From contig USJY01000059.1 of NCBI GenBank assembly GCA_900555065.1, forward strand, positions 1 through 7,310: a DNA stretch of 7,310 bases, in the 5' to 3' direction. Below, one piece after another: positions 1-5,568 of the stretch. Source of the stretch: an uncultured Eubacteriales bacterium. Lineage in GTDB: Bacteria; Bacillota; Clostridia; Oscillospirales; UMGS1783. The position numbers were made by a program, and so were the translations under genes. The stretch's first letter is position 1. Every line of letters starts with the position of its first letter. The notes below the pieces were generated by a model. It was not told the origin of the DNA and did not search any database. It saw only the letters and a list, made by a program, of their open reading frames with translations.

Positions 1-155
1 CGGCCATCAAGGGTGGATGGAAGAGCGACCTAAGCGAGCTGCGTGTGCTCGTCGACAAGGTGCAGAGCGGCGAGGTGCAGTTCTGCCCGCACGGACGGCC
101 CGTGAAAGCCAAGCTCACGAAGTACGAGCTCGAAAAAATGTTCAAGCGCGCGTGA
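1..155 (+). CDS. mutL: DNA mismatch repair protein MutL, C-terminal end (5' truncated by the window)
   Basis: The first complete codon is at position 3. Fifty residues are visible before the TGA at 153-155, so only the extreme C-terminus of a protein of usually 600-700 residues is present. It carries the CPHGRP motif (codons at 84-101), followed by KLTKYELEKMFKR. In the MutL family this motif belongs to the metal-binding site of the C-terminal endonuclease domain, found in organisms that lack MutH. MutL couples MutS mismatch recognition to strand nicking and removal. The inference is that this organism uses nicking-type MutL. The gene is followed 16 nt later by miaA, a common order (mutL-miaA-hfq) in bacteria, and the two are probably co-transcribed. 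Identification is firm because of the motif and the neighbour, although most of the gene lies outside the window. Confidence 0.9.
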   Translation, partial: AIKGGWKSDLSELRVLVDKVQSGEVQFCPHGRPVKAKLTKYELEKMFKRA

Positions 156-171
156 GCGCAGGAGGGAGAAA

Positions 172-1101
172 ATGAAACTCGTATGCGTCGTCGGGACGAC
201 GGCGTCGGGAAAATCCGATCTCGCAGTCGCGCTGGCGCTGCGTTTTGACGGAGAGGTAGTCTCCGCCGATTCCATGCAGATCTACAAGGGCTTTGATATC
301 GGCACGGCCAAGGTCACCGAGGCCGAGATGCGGGGCGTTGCCCATCATATGCTCGATGTCGTTCCGCCCGACGGCGCGTACAGCGTCGCGGATTACTGCA
401 GGGATGCGGGACGCGCTGTCGCCGGCATCCTGTCGCGGGGCCGCCTTCCCATCGTCGCGGGCGGTACCGGCCTGTACGTTGACAGCCTGATTGGAAACAC
501 GTTATTCGTGGGCGAGAAGGCCGATCCGGCTTATCGTGCGTCTCTGCAGCAGTATGTGCAGGAACGCGGCGCGGCCGCGCTGCATGCCAGGCTCCGGGAA
601 CTGGATCCGCAGTATGCGGAAAAGACGCATGCGAATAATGTAAAGCGCGTGATTCGCGCGATGGAACTTATCAGGGCTACGGGAAAAACCATGGCGGAGC
701 TCTCGGCGCAGTCCAGGCGGCCTCCGCTGTACGACAGCGTGAAAATCGGACTCCGGTATGCAGACCGGCAGGAGCTCTACCGCAGGATTGACAGGCGGGT
801 GGACGCCATGCTGGAACGCGGCCTGCTGGATGAGGTGGACGGCCTGCTGGCACAGGGAATCAGCCCCGCTGCTCAGGCCATGCAGGGGATCGGCTATAAG
901 GAGCTGGCCGCTTACCGCGCGGGCGCCGTTACGCTGGAAGACGCAGTCGCGCGCATCAAGAAAAATTCCCGCAACTACGCGAAACGGCAGCTCACCTGGT
1001 TTCAGCGCGACGCGTCGATCGTCTGGCTCGAAGCCGGAGATGGGCGGGAAAAAGTTTTCGACAAAGCGCAAAAAATGCTGGAAAAATTTGTAAGTACATG
1101 A
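172..1101 (+). CDS. miaA: tRNA dimethylallyltransferase MiaA
   Basis: MiaA transfers a dimethylallyl group from DMAPP to N6 of A37 in tRNAs that read codons beginning with U, in the cytoplasm. This helps the anticodon stack and keeps frame. The 309-residue length is typical. The P-loop GTTASGKS is at residues 8-15. The [10 protein letters not shown]...DIGTAK segment (31-47) is the conserved substrate-binding region. HHMLD is at 58-62, and AGGTGLY (96-102) contains the family's catalytic-site threonine (T99 here). [19 protein letters not shown] and [10 protein letters not shown] follow in family order. The ATG at 172 is chosen because GGAGGG (161-166) lies 5 nt upstream and the P-loop sits at the usual distance from the N-terminus. 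It follows mutL by 16 nt. Its TGA stop (1099-1101) also supplies the TG of a likely extended -10 for hfq. Nothing is missing or broken. Confidence 0.97.
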   Translation: MKLVCVVGTTASGKSDLAVALALRFDGEVVSADSMQIYKGFDIGTAKVTEAEMRGVAHHMLDVVPPDGAYSVADYCRDAGRAVAGILSRGRLPIVAGGTGLYVDSLIGNTLFVGEKADPAYRASLQQYVQERGAAALHARLRELDPQYAEKTHANNVKRVIRAMELIRATGKTMAELSAQSRRPPLYDSVKIGLRYADRQELYRRIDRRVDAMLERGLLDEVDGLLAQGISPAAQAMQGIGYKELAAYRAGAVTLEDAVARIKKNSRNYAKRQLTWFQRDASIVWLEAGDGREKVFDKAQKMLEKFVST

Positions 1102-1107
1102 TATAAT
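1079..1107 (+). promoter_or_regulatory. Probable sigma-A promoter for hfq, overlapping the miaA stop codon
   Basis: TGGAAA (1079-1084, 4 of 6 matches to TTGACA) is followed by a 17-bp spacer and a perfect TATAAT (1102-1107). The bases TGA directly before the -10 (1099-1101) make an extended -10 of TGnTATAAT form and are also the miaA stop codon. Transcription would start near 1114, giving a leader of about 19 nt that begins just before the Shine-Dalgarno of hfq. Established knowledge: an extended -10 compensates for a weak -35. That the promoter is used in vivo is inference. Confidence 0.65.
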
Positions 1108-1132
1108 ATCCGCAAACGAAGGAGGTAGAAAC

Positions 1133-1381
1133 ATGAACAAAAATATTGTATTGCAGGATGTATTTCTCAACATGGTAAGAAGGGACAGGATTCCGGTCAC
1201 GGTATTTTTGACAAACGGCGTACAACTGCGCGGCACAGTGAAGGGTTTTGACAACTTTGTCGTCGTGCTGGAGTGCAACCGCCAGCAGAATCTTGTGTAC
1301 AAGCACGCGCTGTCTACCATCATTCCGGAGCGACCGGTTGCAATTCTGAGCGGATCGAATCAAACCGAACAAGTGGTATAG
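1133..1381 (+). CDS. hfq: RNA chaperone Hfq
   Basis: Hfq is a hexameric Sm-like ring that binds A-rich and U-rich RNA and promotes small RNA-mRNA pairing. This 82-residue copy has the short length usual in Firmicutes. The Sm1 part covers about residues 5-45: [11 protein letters not shown] at 7-17, then [19 protein letters not shown] and FVVVLE. Sm2 carries the signature [11 protein letters not shown] followed by PERPV, including the YKHA core that forms the proximal U-binding site. A polar tail (about 12 residues, GSNQTEQVV end) follows, much shorter than the tail of enterobacterial Hfq. An exact AAGGAGGT (1119-1126) sits 6 nt before the ATG, the strongest ribosome binding site in the window. 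The gene stands 31 nt after miaA, its classic partner, and has its own likely promoter in that gap. In clostridia Hfq has roles in small-RNA regulation, but its importance in this organism cannot be seen from sequence. Confidence 0.96.
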   Translation: MNKNIVLQDVFLNMVRRDRIPVTVFLTNGVQLRGTVKGFDNFVVVLECNRQQNLVYKHALSTIIPERPVAILSGSNQTEQVV

Positions 1382-1395
1382 GAGAGCGCAAAAGC

Positions 1396-2628
1396 ATGGC
1401 AAGTAAAGTCGGCAAGCAGCCGCTGGTCAATCGAATATTGATGTATCTGCTGATTTTGGTCCTGGTCGTATACGCGGCCGTGCAGGTGGTCGGTCTTTTT
1501 TCCAAGGACGTGGAGGTCGCCCGGCTCAGAGAGTATACCACCGAGGAGAAGATCTCGTCAGAGGGCATGTTTTTCCGGAATGAGCGCGTCATCCAGTCGG
1601 ATTATGCCGGCGGCTGCGACTACGCTGTGTCCGACGGGGAAAAGGTGGCTCTTTCAGATAGAATAGCGGTCATTTACGAGGATTCGGGCGACACCGCCTT
1701 TTTAGAGGAAGTGCGGGGGCTTGAGCTGCAGCTGGAGAGCCTGAAGGACATATACGAGGCGGGAAGCCTGTTCGACTATGATATCACAAGGCTCGATGAG
1801 CAGATCAACCAGACCATATACAGCATTCTGGACGATTCTGATTCGGGCAGTGCCGAATCGGCCCAGCCAAAGCTGCGCGAGCTGGAACGGCTTATGAACA
1901 AGCGCGCCATTATTAACGGAAGCGCGCAGGTGACGCAGGAGCAGATCGACGCGCTGGAACAGGAACTCAACGCAATGACGTCTGGCAGCGGAAGGGTTTT
2001 GCAGTCGGTCGTCGCGCCTGTCTCCGGCTATTTTACCTCCGGGTATGACGGTGCGGAGGGCGTTTTTACGCCGGACAAGCTGGAAGGGATCACTCCAAGC
2101 GGCCTGCAGGAGATGATGGCCTTTTCCTTTTCGGAGGAGCCGGCGGGAGGCTATGTCGGCGCAGTCGTGGAAGGATTTGAATGGACCTACGCCTTCACCG
2201 TGCCGGAGGACCAGGACTTAAAGGAAGGCGATTCCATTACAGTCCGCTTTCCCGAAACTTCGGATGAAACGGTACAGGCAACAGTCCGTTCCGTATCCGC
2301 CGCCGAAAACGGGAAGAAGGCGGTCGTCATATCCAGTATCCGTAAGCTGGAAATGCTGTCATCCGCCCGCTGTCAGCCTATAGAGGTCGTCACAAAAACC
2401 TACAGCGGCTACCGCGTCAGCAAGGACGCGATACGCTATGTAGACAATGTCGTCGGCGTATATGTGCTCAAGGGAAAAATCGTCGCTTTCGCAGCGGTGG
2501 ATATCGTCTATTCCGCCGATGAATACGTCATTATCAAAGCCGCCGAAGGCTCGTCGCTCGTTGCAAACGACGACGTGGTCGTCGCCGGTAGGGATTTGTA
2601 CGACGGCAAGATCGTCAAACCGTCGTAG
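1396..2628 (+). CDS. Membrane-anchored HlyD-like (membrane fusion protein family) protein, function unknown
   Basis: The product has 410 residues. Residues 1-13 are short and basic. A single hydrophobic segment (about 14-34) is probably an uncleaved anchor with the rest outside the cell. Residues about 54-96 look like the first half of a barrel-sandwich (lipoyl-like) hairpin. Residues 100-196 are charged and helical, with heptad-like Leu spacing as in adaptor coiled coils. VVAPVSGYF (205-213) resembles the return strand of the sandwich. A beta-rich part (262-320) and a C-terminal unit follow, with VSKDAIRYVDNVVGVYVLKGKIV (two pieces within 341-363) and ending VVVAGRDLYDG, typical of HlyD-type adaptors. 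The frame stays open back to 1273, inside hfq. I choose ATG 1396 because AGGAGAG (1380-1386) precedes it by 9 nt and the anchor then sits at the N-terminus. HlyD adaptors normally pair with an ABC or RND transporter, but none is in the window. The place between hfq and yggS-sepF suggests an envelope or division-linked role (inference). Confidence 0.82.
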   Translation: MASKVGKQPLVNRILMYLLILVLVVYAAVQVVGLFSKDVEVARLREYTTEEKISSEGMFFRNERVIQSDYAGGCDYAVSDGEKVALSDRIAVIYEDSGDTAFLEEVRGLELQLESLKDIYEAGSLFDYDITRLDEQINQTIYSILDDSDSGSAESAQPKLRELERLMNKRAIINGSAQVTQEQIDALEQELNAMTSGSGRVLQSVVAPVSGYFTSGYDGAEGVFTPDKLEGITPSGLQEMMAFSFSEEPAGGYVGAVVEGFEWTYAFTVPEDQDLKEGDSITVRFPETSDETVQATVRSVSAAENGKKAVVISSIRKLEMLSSARCQPIEVVTKTYSGYRVSKDAIRYVDNVVGVYVLKGKIVAFAAVDIVYSADEYVIIKAAEGSSLVANDDVVVAGRDLYDGKIVKPS

Positions 2629-2632
2629 GGTT

Positions 2633-2637
2633 AGGAG
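2633..2637 (+). promoter_or_regulatory. Ribosome binding site deciding the yggS start
   Basis: AGGAG lies 6 nt before ATG 2644. The in-frame TTG at 2638 directly abuts the AGGAG and leaves no spacer for initiation, so ATG 2644 is preferred. The site starts 4 nt after the stop of the HlyD-like gene, which fits translation from one message. Confidence 0.75.
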
Positions 2638-2643
2638 TTGCCT

Positions 2644-3333
2644 ATGTCCATTCGGGAGAACATCGAAAACATAAGGGGGCGCATTGCGGCGGCGGCGCAA
2701 CGCAGCGGCCGCAACGCGTCCGATATCACGCTTGTCGCCGTCACCAAGACGGTCGAACCCGCGCGGATTCTGGAAGCGATCGGCTGCGGAATCCAGGTGG
2801 TAGGCGAAAACAAAGCGCAGGAACTGGCGGACAAATACCCGGAAATCAGGGGCCGGTGTTCCGTCCATTTTATCGGCCATCTGCAGACGAACAAGGTGAA
2901 AACCGTTATAGATAAGGTCGACTGCATCGAATCCGTAGATTCGGTGCGCCTCGCTGCGGAAATCGACCGGCAGGCGGGCCTGCTGGGCCGTACCATGGAT
3001 GTATTTTTGGAAGTCAACATCGGCGGCGAAGCGTCCAAGTACGGTTTTGCGCCGGAGGAGATGAATGCCGCCGTGCAGCAGCTTGCACAATATAGCCATC
3101 TGAAAATATGCGGATTGATGTCGGTTTTGCCAAAACTTGACAGGGGCGACGAGAAAATTCACACATTTTTTGACAGAATGTATGAGTTATTTATTGACAT
3201 TGGGAGCAAAAAGCAAGATAATATCTTTATGAGCTTTTTGTCTATGGGGATGACCGGTGATTTTGAAGAGGCGATCGCGCACGGTGCGAACCTCGTCCGG
3301 ATCGGGACGGGCATCTTTGGCGGAAGGCCGTAA
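2644..3333 (+). CDS. yggS: YggS/PLPBP family pyridoxal phosphate homeostasis protein
   Basis: This is a cytoplasmic single-domain protein with the alanine-racemase-type TIM barrel. It binds pyridoxal 5'-phosphate and buffers the free vitamin B6 pool, and no enzyme activity is established for the family. The length of 229 residues is normal. VAVTKT (31-36) holds the PLP-binding lysine, K35 here. Then come VGENKAQEL, HFIGHLQTNK, EVNIGGEASKYGF and SVLPKL, and near the end LSMGMTGDFEEAI and VRIGTGIFGGR, which bind the phosphate. The usual GLM[T/C]-type strand is present as CGLMSVLP. The gene starts 16 nt after the HlyD-like gene. It lies directly upstream of sepF, as in many Gram-positive bacteria. 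The stretch at about 3161-3240 is unusually AT-rich, with Leu TTA and runs of AT-ending codons, and contains a near-consensus promoter described separately. Confidence 0.96.
   Translation: MSIRENIENIRGRIAAAAQRSGRNASDITLVAVTKTVEPARILEAIGCGIQVVGENKAQELADKYPEIRGRCSVHFIGHLQTNKVKTVIDKVDCIESVDSVRLAAEIDRQAGLLGRTMDVFLEVNIGGEASKYGFAPEEMNAAVQQLAQYSHLKICGLMSVLPKLDRGDEKIHTFFDRMYELFIDIGSKKQDNIFMSFLSMGMTGDFEEAIAHGANLVRIGTGIFGGRP
3194..3222 (+). promoter_or_regulatory. Probable sigma-A promoter inside yggS, reading toward sepF-yggT-ylmH
   Basis: A perfect TTGACA (3194-3199) is followed by exactly 17 bp and GATAAT (3217-3222, 5 of 6 matches). Transcription would begin near 3229, leaving a leader of about 120 nt before the sepF ATG that covers the last third of a hundred codons of yggS. 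The surrounding coding sequence is markedly AT-rich compared with the rest of the gene. Two further TTGACA hexamers (3137-3142 and 3170-3175) lie just upstream, but neither has a -10 at a proper distance. The sequence match is direct, and use in vivo is inferred. Confidence 0.6.
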
Positions 3334-3350
3334 ATTGTAGGAGGATAAAC

Positions 3351-3791
3351 ATGGGTGTGATTGATAAGCTCAAGAACATGATGAGCGGAGAAATTGACGA
3401 CGACGAATATATGGAGTATGAAGACGAAGTGCAGGAAGAAGATAGCCTCGATATCAGCGAGACGATCAACTCCGCCGCCCGCAACCCCCGTCCGCAGACA
3501 AAGCCGTATACCGGAACCGGCCCGCAGTTTGTGCTGGTGCGTCCGGAGAAGTTTGACGATTCCATTTCTATTGCGGACCATGTCATTGCCAAAAAGACCG
3601 TAGTGCTGAACCTGGAGGGGACCGGGAAGGACCTTGCCAGAAGAATTATCGATATTCTCAGCGGCACGGCCTATGCAGTTGGCGCGCAGATCAAAAACGT
3701 ATCAGTCGGCACATATCTGATCATCCCCGGCGGCTCCGAATTTTCGGGGGAAGGCCTGGATCGGATTGAGTCAGATTCCTTTATGTTATAA
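3351..3791 (+). CDS. sepF: Cell division protein SepF
   Basis: SepF binds the inner membrane face through an N-terminal amphipathic helix, polymerises into arcs or rings, and tethers FtsZ by its conserved C-terminal tail. In this 146-residue copy the N-terminus MGVIDKLKNMM is the candidate membrane helix. Residues 15-33 are very acidic, and residues 34-56 form a Pro- and polar-rich linker. The globular SepF domain runs from about residue 58: FVLVRPEKFDD, then KTVVLNLEGTGKDLARRIIDILSG (two pieces within 82-105), AYAVGAQIKNVSVGTYLIIP. The ATG at 3351 follows AGGAGGA (3339-3345) with a 5-nt gap. The stop TAA (3789-3791) overlaps the yggT start by one base, so the two are translationally coupled. 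SepF upstream of yggT, ylmH and divIVA is the standard order in Gram-positive division clusters. SepF is the essential FtsZ anchor where FtsA is absent, but whether FtsA exists here cannot be judged. Confidence 0.97.
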   Translation: MGVIDKLKNMMSGEIDDDEYMEYEDEVQEEDSLDISETINSAARNPRPQTKPYTGTGPQFVLVRPEKFDDSISIADHVIAKKTVVLNLEGTGKDLARRIIDILSGTAYAVGAQIKNVSVGTYLIIPGGSEFSGEGLDRIESDSFML

Positions 3792-4066
3792 TGGGCGCAT
3801 ATCAGATTGTTCGTTTTATCATCTATTCGCTGCTGGATATCCTGTCGCTTATGATCGTCGTGCGCGCGCTGCTCTCGTTTTTTGTCATGATGGCGGGCAG
3901 CGAGCTGCTGTATAAAGTCTATAACGTGCTCGCGCTTATCACAAATCCCATTCTGGAACCGGTTCGCCGCCTGCTGCAGAAAGTGCCGGCGCTGGCGCGT
4001 ATGCCGGTCGACTTTTCTCCCGTTGTCGTACTGCTGCTTATTTCTGTTCTCAGGATGATTTTGTGA
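3791..4066 (+). CDS. yggT: YggT family integral membrane protein
   Basis: This small two-helix membrane protein of 91 residues matches the usual size of the single-unit Gram-positive form. The first hydrophobic segment covers about residues 8-34 and the second about 75-91. Between them lies the family signature ITNPILEPVRRLLQKVP (residues 50-66), and VDFSPVVVLLLI (73-84) opens the second helix. The biochemical function is not established. Its constant place between sepF and ylmH suggests a membrane role linked to division or to envelope stress (inference). The ATG shares its A with the sepF stop (TAATG, 3789-3793), so translation probably depends on ribosomes finishing sepF. No separate strong Shine-Dalgarno is visible, though GGGGGAA (3746-3752) is too far upstream to serve. 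ylmH begins 1 nt after its stop. Confidence 0.93.
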   Translation: MGAYQIVRFIIYSLLDILSLMIVVRALLSFFVMMAGSELLYKVYNVLALITNPILEPVRRLLQKVPALARMPVDFSPVVVLLLISVLRMIL

Positions 4067-4067
4067 T

Positions 4068-4832
4068 ATGGGCGACCGTAAGGCGTTTTTGCGGCAGTTT
4101 TCAGAACAAGAGCGCATTTTTGCCTCCCATATCCTGGACCTTGTGGGCGAGGTATGGGACGGCGGGCAGCCGTATACCGGCTTTTGTGATATAAGGCAGC
4201 AGGCGGTCGTATCGGCGGTAGCAGGCAGGGAAGGCGTGCAGGTCCGATTTTTCAGCGGCTATCCGGACGGCGAGCGCAGCGTCGCAGTGCTGTACAGAGA
4301 GCCGGACGAGCCCGCTGTTCCGCCCGTCCGTGCAGTGCGTATTCAGAGTCATGACTCCCTGTCCCATAGGGATATTTTGGGATCAGTTTTAGCTTTGGGC
4401 TTGAAACGTGAGCGAATTGGTGATATTATAAGGACAGGCGCGGGACAGGTCCTCTTTGTGCTGCCTCCGGCCGACGCGTTGATACTGGATGAACTTACGC
4501 GCGTTGGAAGGCAGTCGGTGCAGTGTTTTTCTGTAGACGCGCCGGACAAGCTGGATATTATCCGCGAATACAAAACTATTGCCGGAACAGTCGCGTCTTT
4601 GCGGCTGGACAGCGTCGTCGGCCTTTGCTGTGGCGTTGGCCGCGCCGTGGCCGCCGATCTGATCAAAAGCGGAAAGGTGTTTGTGGATGCGGTTAATATA
4701 ACAAATCCCGCCTTCGGACTGAAGGATGAATGCCGGATATCCGTACGCGGGAGCGGCAAATACCTTTTCACCTTTGACGGGCGTATGACCGGAAAGGGAC
4801 GTTATCACGTAATCATAAATAAATTCATATGA
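4068..4832 (+). CDS. ylmH: YlmH family RNA-binding protein with C-terminal S4 domain
   Basis: The protein has 254 residues, typical for YlmH. The N-terminal part (about 1-80) is the YlmH-specific region. The family hallmark LSHRDILGSVLALGLKRERIGDI is at 98-120 (written here as the pieces LSHRDILG and LKRERIGDI). The S4 RNA-binding domain covers about 178-235: RLDSVV, then AADLIKSGKVFVDAV, and RGSGKY. In Bacillus subtilis YlmH binds stalled large ribosomal subunits and has been tied to ribosome-associated quality control; its genetic link to division is mainly by position. The ATG at 4068 starts 1 nt after the yggT stop. The only candidate ribosome binding site is AGGATGA within the yggT end (4052-4058), 9 nt away, so coupling to yggT translation is likely. 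A pocket of rare, AT-rich codons near 4381-4432 holds a good internal promoter match. A possible internal GTG start at 4518 is discussed under findings. Confidence 0.95.
   Translation: MGDRKAFLRQFSEQERIFASHILDLVGEVWDGGQPYTGFCDIRQQAVVSAVAGREGVQVRFFSGYPDGERSVAVLYREPDEPAVPPVRAVRIQSHDSLSHRDILGSVLALGLKRERIGDIIRTGAGQVLFVLPPADALILDELTRVGRQSVQCFSVDAPDKLDIIREYKTIAGTVASLRLDSVVGLCCGVGRAVAADLIKSGKVFVDAVNITNPAFGLKDECRISVRGSGKYLFTFDGRMTGKGRYHVIINKFI
4401..4429 (+). promoter_or_regulatory. Possible extended -10 promoter inside ylmH, reading toward divIVA
   Basis: TTGAAA (4401-4406, 5 of 6) is followed by 17 bp and TATTAT (4424-4429, 5 of 6), with TGA just before the -10 giving the TGn extension. Transcription would start near 4436, about 420 nt before the divIVA ATG. 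The codons here (Leu TTA and TTG, Arg CGT, CGA and AGG, Ile ATA) differ from the GC-ending codons of the flanks. The protein motif in this region is conserved, so part of the base choice may come from protein constraint. The long distance to divIVA lowers the confidence. Confidence 0.45.
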
Positions 4833-4854
4833 GGTAAGGGAGTGCACGATTCAC

Positions 4855-5490
4855 ATGTTAACACCGAAAGACATTGAGGAATACCCACTGGAAAAGGCGG
4901 CCTTTGGCGGCTACAAATGTGAGGCAGTCGATGCCTTTCTCGATCGCATTGCGGCTGACTATAAACAACTGACGGAAGAAAACGAAACCCTCACCAAGAA
5001 GATCACCGTGCTGGTAGAAAAAATCGCGGAGTATCGGAAAGATGAGGACTATATCAAGGATGCGCTGGTCGATGCGCAGCGGCTTGTGAACAAGTCTCTT
5101 ACGGACGCGGAAGCCCGTGCGGAGCAGATTATCAGCGAAGCGAACAGGGTTGCGACCGAAATGGTCGACACGGCCGAGAAGCGCGTCGCGGATGCAAATG
5201 CGCACTTTGAAATGATTCGCGTAGAAGTCAACGACTTCAAGAGCCAGCTTCTCACTACATATAAGTCCCATATCGAGATCATTTCCGCCCTGCCCAACTA
5301 TGAGAAGCCGGAGCCCGAGCAGGAAGAGGAAGTCCGCGAACTGGAGATCGTACCCGCAGATGCGGAGGACGAGTCTGCGGATGCGGAAGCGGAACAGGAA
5401 ACTGCCGTGGCAGAGGCAGCCGAAGCGGCGCTGCCGGAAGAAGATCCTGAAGAGGACGACGAAAAGTTCAATTCCATCAACTTTGGCTGA
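4855..5490 (+). CDS. divIVA: DivIVA family cell-pole/septum protein
   Basis: DivIVA is a coiled-coil scaffold that gathers on negatively curved membrane at septa and poles and recruits partner proteins. This copy has 211 residues. The N-terminal membrane-binding module is LTPKDIEE...AFGGYKCEAVDAFLDRI (pieces within residues 2-32). F17 is at the place of the membrane-inserting Phe of Bacillus DivIVA, while the neighbouring Arg is replaced by Gly, a pattern I believe is usual in clostridial members. Long coiled coils follow at about 34-64 and 68-140, the second rich in A, E and R as in the DivIVA core. Residues 151-205 form an acidic low-complexity tail (many E, D and A), closed by KFNSINFG. 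The ATG at 4855 has AAGGGAG (4836-4842) 12 nt upstream, a rather long spacing. The GTG at 4842 is out of frame. It lies 22 nt after ylmH and ends the division block before a structured gap. Confidence 0.96.
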   Translation: MLTPKDIEEYPLEKAAFGGYKCEAVDAFLDRIAADYKQLTEENETLTKKITVLVEKIAEYRKDEDYIKDALVDAQRLVNKSLTDAEARAEQIISEANRVATEMVDTAEKRVADANAHFEMIRVEVNDFKSQLLTTYKSHIEIISALPNYEKPEPEQEEEVRELEIVPADAEDESADAEAEQETAVAEAAEAALPEEDPEEDDEKFNSINFG

Positions 5491-5510
5491 TCCAATAACG
5501 ACTTTATAAG
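5483..5510 (+). promoter_or_regulatory. Weak candidate promoter for lspA-rluD
   Basis: TTGGCT (5483-5488, 4 of 6) overlaps the end of divIVA. It is followed by 16 bp and TATAAG (5505-5510, 5 of 6). Transcription would start near 5517, so the 12-bp hairpin would lie at the very 5' end of the message. There is no extended -10. This is a modest match in a short AT-rich gap. Confidence 0.3.
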
Positions 5511-5568
5511 CACCGATGCTGCTGAGTAATCCCTGATCGGATTACTCAGCTTTGCGTATAAATCGGTG
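5511..5568 (+). terminator. Nested inverted repeat between divIVA and lspA: attenuator, weak terminator or RNA-stabilising hairpin
   Basis: The inner arms GCTGAGTAATCC (5521-5532) and GGATTACTCAGC (5539-5550) pair perfectly over 12 bp around a 6-nt loop CTGATC. An outer pair, CACCGAT (5511-5517) and ATCGGTG (5562-5568), also matches perfectly over 7 bp. AGCA (5509-5512) and TGCT (5517-5520) can form a small competing hairpin that excludes the outer helix. The inner stem is followed only by TTTGCGT, so the U-tract is poor for an intrinsic terminator. The outer right arm touches the GGGAG ribosome binding site of lspA (5568-5572). The repeat is seen directly. Termination, attenuation or message protection are alternatives that sequence alone cannot settle. 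Confidence 0.5.

Noticed and set aside
502..1323. Open frame on the - strand (273 codons) opposite miaA and hfq
   Set aside because: It lies across two well-identified genes and their gap, with no ribosome site or family motif seen.
1273..1395. Upstream extension of the HlyD-like frame into hfq (41 extra residues)
   Set aside because: The extension is an out-of-frame reading of hfq, has no ribosome site and no hydrophobic or family-like content. ATG 1396 has AGGAGAG and places the membrane anchor at the N-terminus.
2907..2912. TATAGA inside yggS as a -10
   Set aside because: No -35-like hexamer lies at 16-18 bp upstream (CAGACG at 17 bp).
2359..3162. Open frame on the - strand (267 codons) opposite the HlyD-like gene and yggS
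   Set aside because: It is a shadow of two supported genes, with no start signal and no recognisable domain.
3766..3792. TGTTATAAT extended -10 (3784-3792) with TTGAGT at a 15-bp spacing, at the sepF-yggT junction
   Set aside because: The bases are largely fixed by the sepF end (Met-Leu-stop) and the yggT ATG, the -35 spacing is short, and a start near 3799 would remove the yggT start codon. It could only serve ylmH, for which there is no further sign.
5521..5550. The 12-bp inverted repeat as an insertion-sequence remnant or attachment site
   Set aside because: There is no transposase fragment, no flanking target duplication and only one copy in the window. An RNA hairpin explains it more simply.
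5557..5562. TATAAA after the hairpin as a -10 for lspA
   Set aside because: At 17 bp upstream stands TGATCG, a poor -35 within the hairpin loop and arm, and there is no TG extension.
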